Notes under the pieces: model-generated | The model's database searches: none | What the model saw: only the letters and a program-made list of their open reading frames with translations | Told to the model about the DNA's origin: nothing | Shown here: in pieces, positions 27,025 to 35,059 of the stretch | Position numbering within the stretch: the stretch's first letter is position 1 | Layout of the letters: every line of letters begins with the position of its first letter | Origin: JBGVSA01 sp041807905 | GTDB lineage: Bacteria; Pseudomonadota; Gammaproteobacteria; Burkholderiales; Rhodocyclaceae | Reading direction: 5' to 3' | Length of the DNA: 64,000 nt | Assembly: GCF_041807905.1 (NCBI RefSeq) | Contig: NZ_JBGVSA010000015.1 | Coordinates: forward strand, 46,739-110,738 | Position numbers and translations under genes: made by a program

Positions 27025-27504
27025 GTGCTGATTACCCGCCGCCTCGAATTCGATGCAGGACATCGGATTCCCGATCACCGTAGCCTGTGCCGCCACATGC
27101 ACGGGCACCGTTACGTCCTTGAAGCGACTGTCGCGGGCGATGTGACTTTGCGCGATGGCGATCCGCGCAATGGCATGGTGGTCGACTTTTCCGAGGTGAA
27201 GTCAGTCCTCAAGGATTACGTCGTCGGCGTATGGGATCACGCGTTTCTCGTGTACGAAGGCGACACGGTCGTGCGTGAGATGCTCAAGGCGCTCCCCGAT
27301 CACCGTACCGTCGTGTTACCGGTGGTGCCCACGGCGGAAAACCTGGCAGCCGAGGCGTTCCGAATTCTGGCGCCCCGCATTGCCGAACTCTGCGACAAGC
27401 GCCTCACGCTAGAGAGCATCCGTCTGTACGAAACGCCCAACTGCTGGGCCGACGCCACCCGGGCGCAATTTGAATCCCCGCCGGGCGCAACCATTAACGA
27501 TTGA
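27025..27504 (+). CDS. queD: 6-carboxy-5,6,7,8-tetrahydropterin synthase
   Basis: A 159-residue QueD/PTPS-like enzyme that turns dihydroneopterin triphosphate into 6-carboxytetrahydropterin in preQ0/queuosine synthesis. Zinc ligands appear as FDAGHRI and HMHGHRY, with the cysteine of LCRHMHGH as catalytic candidate; GMVVDFSEVK and LPVVPTAENLA are family blocks, and WDHAF and the late ETPNCWA are conserved. The GTG at 27025 gives the standard N-terminus MLITRRLEFDAGH, although no ribosome-binding site is clear; a GTG at 26983 is an alternative. No other preQ gene is adjacent, but queG lies at 17 kb. Confidence 0.9.
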   Translation: MLITRRLEFDAGHRIPDHRSLCRHMHGHRYVLEATVAGDVTLRDGDPRNGMVVDFSEVKSVLKDYVVGVWDHAFLVYEGDTVVREMLKALPDHRTVVLPVVPTAENLAAEAFRILAPRIAELCDKRLTLESIRLYETPNCWADATRAQFESPPGATIND

Positions 27505-27561
27505 TGTCCGGATCGGCGTAACAGGCCAACCCGGTGCGCTCCGTACGTTCGGCCCTTCCGC

Positions 27562-28965
27562 TCACGGCTTGAGTGCCTCGCACTGACTCTGGATGGCGTC
27601 GCAGCGCGCGCAACTATCCTGCGCCTGCTGATTGATCTGGTTAAGTCCCGCCATATTTACCGAACTCGGTTTGATCAGGCCGGCGATGCCGCCGATCAAG
27701 CCTCCGCCCGCCTTGGTCAGGCAATCCGTCGAGCACTGCTCGTAGCGCGCTGTGCATTGGTCGTACGCGACCTGGCGCTGCTGACGCTGACGGTCCTGCT
27801 CGGCCTGGTAGCGCTGGTTCTGATCCTGTTGGCGCTGCTGTTCGAGCTTGAGCCGCTGAGCGTCGTTCTCGGCCTTGCGGACCTCTGCCTCGGCACGGGC
27901 CCGGTCCTGCTCTGCCTGCATCGCATCGACCTTCTGCTGCTCGATCTGACGGTCAAGTTTGTCCTGCACGGCGGGCATGCGCGCGGCAGCCAGATCGAAG
28001 AATTTGCTCTTCGGGAATTTCTCGACGATGGTGCGATAGGCATCCAGGGCCCAGTCATAGCGGCGGGCCTGCTCCTGGCGGCTGGCGTATGTAAACAGCT
28101 TGTCGGCCGGCGCCCCCGCCACCATGCGAACGTGTTCCTCCTTCGCACGAGCAGCGTCGGCGCGCGCTTTATCGCGCTCGGCCCAGGCCGCTACGATTTC
28201 CGCACGCCGGGCATTCCAGTCCGCATCGATCCGCCCCATGCGTGTGTCTGGCCATTCCGCATAACCGAATTCGGTGAGCTTCTGGCGGAACACAGCCACG
28301 CAGTCTTCGTAATTCGCGCAATTGGCGAGCGACCACCGGCCGTCGTCGCCCGAGACAACGACGTAGTCACTGAAGCCCCGGACCTGCCGGGTCTCGGCGT
28401 CCGGCCACGATGACCATCCGCGGGTCGTCGGGTTGTAGCGCGCAAGGTATACAGCGCGAATGCGCCTGTTGCGATCGCCGTCGGCAACCAGGTATGCCGC
28501 ACGCTCGCGGTTATCGGTCTGGTTCTGGCGATAGATGCCGCGAAGCGCGCCCCCTTCGTAGTAACTGACCGAGAAAGCATCGTCCGACGTGAAGCTCTTG
28601 TTGTAGAACTCGCCTAGCACTGCCTGCTCGACGCTGTAGCCCACCGTACCACCGGGCGCCGCATTGCCGGCGGCATCGAACGAGCGGGACTCAAAACGCC
28701 CCGCCATCCGCCCCGCCACCCAAAAGCCCGTGTACTCAGAGCGGCCTTTGGGCGTGACGTAGCTGAGCGTGCCGGCGCCTTCCGCCAAGCCCCCTTCGCA
28801 CTTGCCAGCCCATCGGATGGTCTCTTCGGGCGCCGGATACGGATTCCAGGCCTTGCAGCCGGTCAAGGGATCGACACTGAAAACCCCGGCGGCATTGGCC
28901 ACGGGCGATGAAGCGGCAAATACCAGGCCGCAGACAGCAACGGCGAGCAGGTGCTTCGAGTACAT
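27562..28965 (-). CDS. Secreted multi-domain protein: MORN-like, TPR-like, coiled coil, Cys-rich end
   Basis: A 467-residue exported protein I cannot name. Residues 1-25 are a signal peptide (cleavage near VANA). Residues 48-90 resemble MORN repeats (RWAGKCEGGLAEGAGTLSY, then EYTGFWVAGRMAGRF). Residues 190-240 hold a DGRWSLANCANYEDCVAVF block. Residues 295-330 look like one TPR (QARRYDWALDAYRTIVEKFPKS). From 335 to 400 it is a Gln/Arg-rich coiled coil, and the C-terminal 70 residues carry six cysteines (404, 411, 415, 452, 455, 462) around a glycine-rich GGGLIGGIAGLI. It is probably periplasmic or surface-exposed. It diverges from icd and stands alone. Function unknown. Confidence 0.8.
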   Translation of the reverse strand: MYSKHLLAVAVCGLVFAASSPVANAAGVFSVDPLTGCKAWNPYPAPEETIRWAGKCEGGLAEGAGTLSYVTPKGRSEYTGFWVAGRMAGRFESRSFDAAGNAAPGGTVGYSVEQAVLGEFYNKSFTSDDAFSVSYYEGGALRGIYRQNQTDNRERAAYLVADGDRNRRIRAVYLARYNPTTRGWSSWPDAETRQVRGFSDYVVVSGDDGRWSLANCANYEDCVAVFRQKLTEFGYAEWPDTRMGRIDADWNARRAEIVAAWAERDKARADAARAKEEHVRMVAGAPADKLFTYASRQEQARRYDWALDAYRTIVEKFPKSKFFDLAAARMPAVQDKLDRQIEQQKVDAMQAEQDRARAEAEVRKAENDAQRLKLEQQRQQDQNQRYQAEQDRQRQQRQVAYDQCTARYEQCSTDCLTKAGGGLIGGIAGLIKPSSVNMAGLNQINQQAQDSCARCDAIQSQCEALKP

Positions 28966-29146
28966 GGCGAGTTCTCTTCATGGGTATAACGGCGCGATCC
29001 TGAACAATGCCGCGCCTGCGCACTTTAGCGGCGCGGGCGGGGATTTTCTTGAAGGCTGATCGCTGCCGCTGCCAACCCGATCACGGTCGCGGACGTTTGG
29101 ACGGACGAAGCCATTTGGGCGATAATTGCAAACTTTGCGATCCAGC

Positions 29147-29160
29147 TTGACCCGGATCAA
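29147..29160. promoter_or_regulatory. FNR-like box upstream of icd
   Basis: TTGAC-CCGG-ATCAA matches the FNR consensus at 9 of 10 positions and is nearly the same sequence as the usp box. It lies 54 bases upstream of the icd start and downstream of a possible -10 GATAAT at 29121-29126, a position that would fit repression. Confidence 0.5.
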
Positions 29161-29214
29161 TATCAGTTGGCGCCGCTCCCGCGGCACTGCTTCGACATAT
29201 CTAGAGGAAACACC

Positions 29215-30456
29215 ATGACTTCGCTGATCAAGGTTCCCGCCGGCGGCCAGAAAATCATTCCCGGCCAGTCGCTCCCCGACAACCCCATCATTCCGTTCAT
29301 CGAGGGCGACGGTATCGGCGTGGACATCACCCCGGTGATGATCAAGGTGATCGACGCAGCCGTGGAAAAGGCCTACGGCGGTAAAAAGAAGATCCACTGG
29401 ATGGAAGTCTACGCGGGCGAGAAGTCGGTCAAGCTGTACGGCGAAAACGAATGGTTCCCGGCCGAGACCTTCCAGGCACTGAAGGACTACTCCATCTCGA
29501 TCAAGGGCCCGATGACCACGCCGGTTGGCGGCGGCATCCGTTCGCTGAACGTCGCCCTGCGCCAGGAACTGGACCTGTACCAATGCGTGCGCCCGGTGCG
29601 TTACTTCACCGGCGTGCCCTCGCCGCTCAAGCGCCCGGACCTGGTCGACATGGTGATCTTCCGTGAGAACACCGAAGACATCTACGCCGGGGTGGAATGG
29701 CAAGCCGGCTCCGAGCAGGCCAACAAGGTAATCGCCTTCCTCAAGAACGAAATGGGCGTGAAGAAAATCCGCTTCACCGAAGACTGCGGCATCGGCGTCA
29801 AGCCGGTTTCCAAGCAAGGTACGGAGCGCCTGGTCCGCGCGGCCATCCAGTACGCCATCGACAACGATCGCAAGAGCGTGACGATCGTGCACAAGGGCAA
29901 CATCATGAAGTTCACCGAAGGCGCCTTCCGCGACTTCGGCTATGCCCTGGCCAAGAACGAATTCGGCGCAGTCGAGATCGACGGCGGCCCGTGGTGCAAG
30001 TTCACGAACCCCAAGACGGGTCGTGAAATCATCGTCAAGGACGCCATCGCCGACGCATTCCTGCAGCAGATCCTGCTGCGTCCGGCCGAATACGACGTCA
30101 TCGCCACGCTGAACCTGAACGGCGACTACATCTCCGACGCACTGGCCGCGCAGGTCGGCGGCATCGGCATCGCCCCGGGCGCGAACATCTCCGACCAGTA
30201 CGCCTGCTTCGAAGCCACTCACGGCACGGCGCCGAAGTACGCTGGCAAGGACTACGTGAACCCCGGTTCGCTGATCCTGTCGGCCGAAATGATGCTGCGT
30301 CACATGGGCTGGACCGAAGCCGCCGACCTCGTCATCAAGGGTATGGAAAAGGCCATCGCCGCCAAGACCGTGACCTACGACTTTGCCCGCCTGATGGACG
30401 GTGCGACCGAAGTGAAGTGCTCTGCCTTCGGCGACGCGATGATCTCGCACATGTAA
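29215..30456 (+). CDS. icd: NADP-dependent isocitrate dehydrogenase
   Basis: A 413-residue dimer-type isocitrate dehydrogenase of the TCA cycle, making 2-oxoglutarate, CO2 and NADPH. Substrate-site residues lie in PVGGGIRSLNVALRQ, whose serine is the site phosphorylated by AceK in E. coli; YAGVEW, KGNIMKFTEGAF and NLNGDYISD are further family blocks, and ATHGTAPKYAGKDYVNPGSLILS contains the NADP-specific region. Start ATG 29215 follows AGAGGAAA. An FNR-like box lies upstream. Single gene ending in a strong terminator. Codon use is strongly biased to G/C thirds, as expected for high expression. Confidence 0.97.
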   Translation: MTSLIKVPAGGQKIIPGQSLPDNPIIPFIEGDGIGVDITPVMIKVIDAAVEKAYGGKKKIHWMEVYAGEKSVKLYGENEWFPAETFQALKDYSISIKGPMTTPVGGGIRSLNVALRQELDLYQCVRPVRYFTGVPSPLKRPDLVDMVIFRENTEDIYAGVEWQAGSEQANKVIAFLKNEMGVKKIRFTEDCGIGVKPVSKQGTERLVRAAIQYAIDNDRKSVTIVHKGNIMKFTEGAFRDFGYALAKNEFGAVEIDGGPWCKFTNPKTGREIIVKDAIADAFLQQILLRPAEYDVIATLNLNGDYISDALAAQVGGIGIAPGANISDQYACFEATHGTAPKYAGKDYVNPGSLILSAEMMLRHMGWTEAADLVIKGMEKAIAAKTVTYDFARLMDGATEVKCSAFGDAMISHM

Positions 30457-30481
30457 TACCGCAGCGAGCCTGCCGAAAAGA

Positions 30482-30505
30482 AATGGCCTCCTTCGGGAGG
30501 CCATT
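30482..30505 (+). terminator. Rho-independent terminator of icd
   Basis: A 10-bp stem AATGGCCTCC / GGAGGCCATT with the stable loop TTCG is followed by TTTCTTG. Confidence 0.92.
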
Positions 30506-30596
30506 TTTCTTGTGTGCGTGCCAGTCGATGTCCGACAAGAGCGGGGCAATCGGGTGACTATACTCTACGGGGCTTATCACCCCGGAAGACTCGCCC

Positions 30597-31358
30597 ATGG
30601 CAGCACATTCCTCGCAGGGTCTGTCACGATTGCCGGCGCGCGCCGCGTGCATCGCGGCACTCTTCTGCATGCTGGCAGGCTGCTCCAGCGAGCCTAGGCA
30701 GAAAGAAATCCACGGCGAGCCGTTCTCTTCCGGCGAACTCGTACAAAGCGACTCCAACCGCGTGGCCAACCTCGCCATGCGCGACAACCTCGCAAGCCTT
30801 TCACTGATCCTCGAAAAGCTCTATCGACGCAACCCGGCCCAATGGCGAAAAACGGGGGCAACTTCGCTCGAAGAATCGCGCAATCGGGTAATGACGGCGA
30901 TCCTGTCAAATGCCGCATTGCCCGGCGTGGACAAGCGTTCGGTTGCAGCGCTCCCGCTGGCTTTCGACCCGGCATTCGCGGGCGACCGGCCCGGCACGCT
31001 GATCTATGCGCTCGGCACCATGCTCGTCGAGCTATACGGCGGGCGGACTGAGCTCTATCTGATCCACGGACTGGACGCACAGCAGTTGGCGAATGCGTCG
31101 CACAACATCGAAGTCGCCGTATGGATGCTGTCCACCAAGCGAGACCCTCAAGGCAACCTGTTACTGCTGTCGAACGAAATCGGCCCGGATGCACGCAATC
31201 TGTCGTTCGAGCGGGAGTTCGGCCGCATCATGGGCCGGCTCGAACTTCTGGCCGCCATGACGGATGAAAAATACCGCCGCTCAGCGATCGACTACGTACA
31301 AGGCCTGCTCGGCGCACCGCTCATGCAGTTCATACCGCTGGGGGCGGTGGCACAGTAG
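30597..31358 (+). CDS. Predicted lipoprotein of unknown function
   Basis: A 253-residue protein with a long N-region, a hydrophobic stretch and lipobox LAGC (C29), so it is probably a lipid-anchored envelope protein. The mature part is mostly alpha-helical, with SLILEKLYRRNPAQWRK, a hydrophobic GTLIYALGTMLVELYGG and a basic QLANASHNIEVAVWMLSTKRD. I do not recognise a domain. GGAAGA lies before the ATG; TATACT at 30559-30564 may be its -10. The convergent neighbour is the short cysteine-peptide gene. Confidence 0.78.
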   Translation: MAAHSSQGLSRLPARAACIAALFCMLAGCSSEPRQKEIHGEPFSSGELVQSDSNRVANLAMRDNLASLSLILEKLYRRNPAQWRKTGATSLEESRNRVMTAILSNAALPGVDKRSVAALPLAFDPAFAGDRPGTLIYALGTMLVELYGGRTELYLIHGLDAQQLANASHNIEVAVWMLSTKRDPQGNLLLLSNEIGPDARNLSFEREFGRIMGRLELLAAMTDEKYRRSAIDYVQGLLGAPLMQFIPLGAVAQ

Positions 31359-31384
31359 CGTTGGAGCGCTCGACTCAAATGCTC

Positions 31385-31549
31385 TCAGCAGACAGGGACC
31401 CAGTAACAGTCCGTGCCGTCGCAATACCAAACAAGTATGCAATCGTTAGATGCCGCCGTGAGCACAGATTCTGCAGCCACCGCGGTAGGGGCGGACGACG
31501 CAACGAATGCAAGGAACAGCGAGGCAGCAATGGAACGGATAGCCGTCAT
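31385..31549 (-). CDS. Short secreted four-cysteine peptide
   Basis: A 54-codon gene. The ATG at 31549 is preceded by AGGA at 7-base spacing. Residues 1-25 form a textbook signal peptide (MTAIRS, hydrophobic core, APTAVA cleavage site), leaving a mature peptide of about 29 residues. Its last 19 residues are DCILVWYCDGTDCYWVPVC: four cysteines (37, 43, 48, 54) in a symmetric C-X5-C-X4-C-X5-C array, with the last cysteine at the C-terminus. WYC-DGTD-CYW looks like a disulfide-pinned beta-hairpin with aromatic strands. It begins 34 bases after the stop of the large FecR-TPR-barrel protein, so the two are probably cotranscribed. No family recognised. A chance frame is less likely given the ribosome-binding site, signal peptide and regular cysteines. 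Confidence 0.66.
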   Translation of the reverse strand: MTAIRSIAASLFLAFVASSAPTAVAAESVLTAASNDCILVWYCDGTDCYWVPVC

Positions 31550-31583
31550 GTGAAGATCCTTCGGTTAATGACTATACAGAGCC

Positions 31584-34500
31584 CTACCAGCGGGCGCTGA
31601 CGCGCAACGAATAGCTGCGTCCCGGTAGAAACTCGGGGGGATGAGTACTTCCGGTCGCAGTACTGTCCTGAAACTGGAAGTCACGATCGAACAGATTGTT
31701 GATGGCAAACTCCCACCAGTAACGATCACCATCAATGCTCTGGCGCACACTCACATTGGTCACCCAGAAATTGTCGGACCATAGCGAATTGGAGTAATTG
31801 GACCATCCGAGAACATCCTGTCGCACCTGACGCACTTCAACCGAAGACGAAAATCCCGCCCCCAAACGAACCCACGCTCTGAGCGGGATCTGCTGTGTCC
31901 TGATGCGCATCGGCGTGGCGACACCATTGGTTGCTTTTTCGTCAAACGCAAGCGGCCTGTGCACTGAGTCGTAACGCCATTCTGCCGTCAACGCCAGCCA
32001 CTCCAACGGCGCCCACGACGCATAGGCGCGATGCGCTCGCTCCGGCCAATATGCCGTGCATTCCGCACCTGGGCATCCCATTCCTGGCACGTGCACACTG
32101 CGCGCCGACAATTCGACGCCCGCCTTGGCCGTAGTTCCGAAACGTTGGTCTGCGGCGATCACATACCGCGTCGAGACGGTCCCCGAAGAATCCTCCGGCG
32201 CGTCGGTAAAGCCATTAAATGTCGCCGGACGCAGGCTTTGCTGAAGCGTGGAGAAAGAGGCCACGCTTCGATAGCCGGCCGCTCTCAATGTCAGCCCCGA
32301 CGGCATGGCGTACGAAACACCAAGCTTGGGGCTCCATTTCCCCAGTCGGAAATTGCCGCTCGACTCCATCTGGTCGTACGAGGCGCCACCAAAAAGCGTC
32401 CAACCATCGCCATAGCGGCCCTGCCAAATTGCATAGGCATTATCGTGTCGCCCAAACCCCATGGAAGACGACGACGTCAGCAGGCGATGGCCGGGATTAA
32501 TGTAGATGACGTAGCCCTGTGACCCGGTTTCGTTGTAGGTGCCGCCGCCGGCTTGAACGCTTTGCGTTTCCCATGCGTGCAGATACTGCAACTCGGCGAC
32601 CCGGGCGTTGGTGCGCCCCTCCCCTTCGGACTGGAAAGTGGTCACTTTGTTTATTGGCTGCACCTTGATGAAGTCTGACGGCGCATGTGTGAAAGCAGCA
32701 TTCCCGAGCCATTGTTCATTGGGCGACACGTCATACCGGAAGCCGGCCTGACCTACGTCGTAGGTGGTATTCCGGTGTGTTTGCGTCGAACCTGCCAGAT
32801 TCGGCGCAAGCGCCTGGATCAGATCGCCGCTGCTGCGCTCCTGCTGCCGGATCTGACCGTAGATGGTCAGCTTGGACGTGAGCTGCTGCTGGATGTCGAT
32901 CTGTGCCGCGCGTGTGCGGAAGTCGCTCCCCTCGCGCCAGCCGTCCGTGCGATAGTCAAAATAGCCCGCCGATATCTGGCCTGTCTGCCACGCGTGCGAA
33001 GCGAGGAGGCTGCCGCCAATGGTGCCGTTGTTGCCACCAATGGCTGACACGGAGAAGTGATTCGGCTGACGTTCGAACAGATCCGAGGTCTCTTCCGTCG
33101 ACAGCGCGCGGGGCCCATCCAGGATCGGCAGGCCGGGAACGTAATACTGCGGCGGTAGTGGCCATTGGCCAGGACGCTGGCGCAACTGCGCCTGCAGCAG
33201 CGAGGACATGCGCGCGAATTCAGACTGTCCTTCATTGGCCAACGCGCTTGCGAGGAAGTGATGCGCAGCACCACTTTGCGGGTCCCGCGTCACGGCGTCC
33301 GCCGCTGCGCGCTGCATCGCCCCGTACCAGCCCATCATCTCGTACGATCTGGACATGTTCGCTTCGCGCGTTGCGCTGTCCTGGCCAATCAACGAGGCCG
33401 GTCGCAGCACCGTACGGTTGCCGTTGCGGCGTTGGGCCTCCTCGGCCGCCTGGATGGCGCCCACGGGGTCGTTGGCGTCCTGCCGGCGCAATGCTTCGAA
33501 ATACCAGGGCGTCGGACTGAGCGGATCAAGCCTGCGTGCCAGATCGTTCTGCGCGACGGCTTCATCCATGCGATCGGCGTCGGCGTATGAGCGCGCCAGA
33601 TAGGCACGCAGTTCCGCGTTGCCAGGATCGAGCGTCACGGCCACTTCGAGATCACGGCGCCCGTCGTCGTTCTGGCCAAGGCGGATACGCGCCATGGCTC
33701 GTCCATACCAGGCCAGCGGTTCAGCGGCGTTATGTTCGATTGCAGTATTGAAGAGCGCCAGCGCCGCATCGGCGTCACCCTTGGCCAGCGCAATAAATCC
33801 CTTCAAGGCCTGGGCGCGGGGCAGGTCCGGCTCCAGCGCGATGGCCTTGTCGAGCGATGCCTGGGCCTCGTCCGGCGCGGACATGACAACCTCGATTTCT
33901 GCACGGCGCGCCCAGGCCAGAGCGTCCGACGGATTCAGTTCGGTTGCCAGACGCGCTTCAGTCAGCGCCTTCGACAGATCGCGCTGCGACTGCCATGCGT
34001 ACGAAAGCGCCAAGCGTGCCGTTGACGACTTCGCATCCAGCGCGACGGCGCGGCTTGCGTACTCCATGGCCTCCGCAGCCTGATTGCGCGCCACACTGAT
34101 GATCGCCATGAGTGCTGCGGCGTTGGCGTCCTTCTGTGGATCGAGCACGCTGATGATGTCGCGCGCTTCGTCAAAGCGGCCGATGGCCAACAGCATGTTG
34201 GCTCGATATGCGCGCGCTGCAGGCGAAGCAACCGACCCCGCCGGCTCGAGAACGGCGGCAGCCATCTGATAATTGCCGGTCAGACCCTGGGACTGGGCCA
34301 GTTGGGCGTCCTCTCGCTGCGCTGCAGGCATTGCATCCAGCGCTGCGGGTGAGATCGACACGATCTGCGGATAGTGGATCGCCCACCGAACCGATTGGTC
34401 GGGTCGGATTTCGATTGGCAGCGGCGCCATGTCGCGCGCGCCGTCGGCACCCACACCGGCAGCGACGAGCGCTTCGCCGGTTGAGGACAATGCCTGCACA

Positions 34501-34886
34501 CGGCCTTCTGTGACACTCACCTGGCAGACATCCTGGATGAGGGAAGAACCCTGTTGCGGCGGCCCCGAAGAAATCGGCGGAACCGTGTACGACGAATTTT
34601 CGCCAACGCAGACTGGTGCGGCATTCGTCAACGCAACGGTGGCGCGGCTCCCGTCACGGGTGGCAATCACATCACCGGCACACAGCGTCGTCTGCGGTGA
34701 GATCTGCAACCATTCGGTACTACCCGCGCGTAACAGGACGACGTGCCCCTGCATGGCGGCGAGTCTTCCTGCCGCCGTGACACAAGCGTCTGCCGCAAAT
34801 GCGCCAGAAGAACAAACCATCAGTACCGCAACAGCGATACGACGGGCCGGCCATTGGGGGCCACCCGGAAAAAAGAGATTCAACAT
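31584..34886 (-). CDS. Outer-membrane protein with FecR, TPR and beta-barrel regions
   Basis: A 1100-residue protein. A signal peptide (to about residue 31, AFAADAC) is followed by a FecR-like domain (about 35-125, with GHVVLLRAGSTEWLQISPQTTLCAGDVIATRDGS-type block and four cysteines), tetratricopeptide repeats (about 185-510, repeated AxAxxxxxxAxxLDP units) and a C-terminal beta-barrel (about 600-1100, alternating polar/aromatic strands). It ends in SYSLRVSARW with a terminal aromatic residue, as outer-membrane barrels do. The barrel recalls TonB-dependent or NfrA/BcsC-like proteins, but there is no plug domain. It could be an exporter or receptor. The ATG at 34886 was preferred over TTG 34889. 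The cysteine-peptide gene follows. No sigma/anti-sigma partner is present, so the FecR domain is not a classic FecR. Confidence 0.82.
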   Translation of the reverse strand: MLNLFFPGGPQWPARRIAVAVLMVCSSGAFAADACVTAAGRLAAMQGHVVLLRAGSTEWLQISPQTTLCAGDVIATRDGSRATVALTNAAPVCVGENSSYTVPPISSGPPQQGSSLIQDVCQVSVTEGRVQALSSTGEALVAAGVGADGARDMAPLPIEIRPDQSVRWAIHYPQIVSISPAALDAMPAAQREDAQLAQSQGLTGNYQMAAAVLEPAGSVASPAARAYRANMLLAIGRFDEARDIISVLDPQKDANAAALMAIISVARNQAAEAMEYASRAVALDAKSSTARLALSYAWQSQRDLSKALTEARLATELNPSDALAWARRAEIEVVMSAPDEAQASLDKAIALEPDLPRAQALKGFIALAKGDADAALALFNTAIEHNAAEPLAWYGRAMARIRLGQNDDGRRDLEVAVTLDPGNAELRAYLARSYADADRMDEAVAQNDLARRLDPLSPTPWYFEALRRQDANDPVGAIQAAEEAQRRNGNRTVLRPASLIGQDSATREANMSRSYEMMGWYGAMQRAAADAVTRDPQSGAAHHFLASALANEGQSEFARMSSLLQAQLRQRPGQWPLPPQYYVPGLPILDGPRALSTEETSDLFERQPNHFSVSAIGGNNGTIGGSLLASHAWQTGQISAGYFDYRTDGWREGSDFRTRAAQIDIQQQLTSKLTIYGQIRQQERSSGDLIQALAPNLAGSTQTHRNTTYDVGQAGFRYDVSPNEQWLGNAAFTHAPSDFIKVQPINKVTTFQSEGEGRTNARVAELQYLHAWETQSVQAGGGTYNETGSQGYVIYINPGHRLLTSSSSMGFGRHDNAYAIWQGRYGDGWTLFGGASYDQMESSGNFRLGKWSPKLGVSYAMPSGLTLRAAGYRSVASFSTLQQSLRPATFNGFTDAPEDSSGTVSTRYVIAADQRFGTTAKAGVELSARSVHVPGMGCPGAECTAYWPERAHRAYASWAPLEWLALTAEWRYDSVHRPLAFDEKATNGVATPMRIRTQQIPLRAWVRLGAGFSSSVEVRQVRQDVLGWSNYSNSLWSDNFWVTNVSVRQSIDGDRYWWEFAINNLFDRDFQFQDSTATGSTHPPEFLPGRSYSLRVSARW

Positions 34887-35059
34887 CAATGTCCCGCGCT
34901 ACGCTGCAGAGCAGCAAGCGCAAACTTTGTAAGTATTATTGACCAAGGACCGCATGGCACCAGAAGCCCCTGTAACAGTCAAGGTCCGTGAAGAAAGTGT
35001 TGAATTTTCAATACGGCCAGACGGGCAGAATCTTGAACCCAAAATGGCCGGGCCTTGCG

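Noticed and set aside
28978..30549. A 523-codon minus-strand frame opposite icd
   Set aside because: It is complementary to a highly conserved enzyme with strong codon bias, and its product is His/Asp/Val-rich low-complexity sequence.
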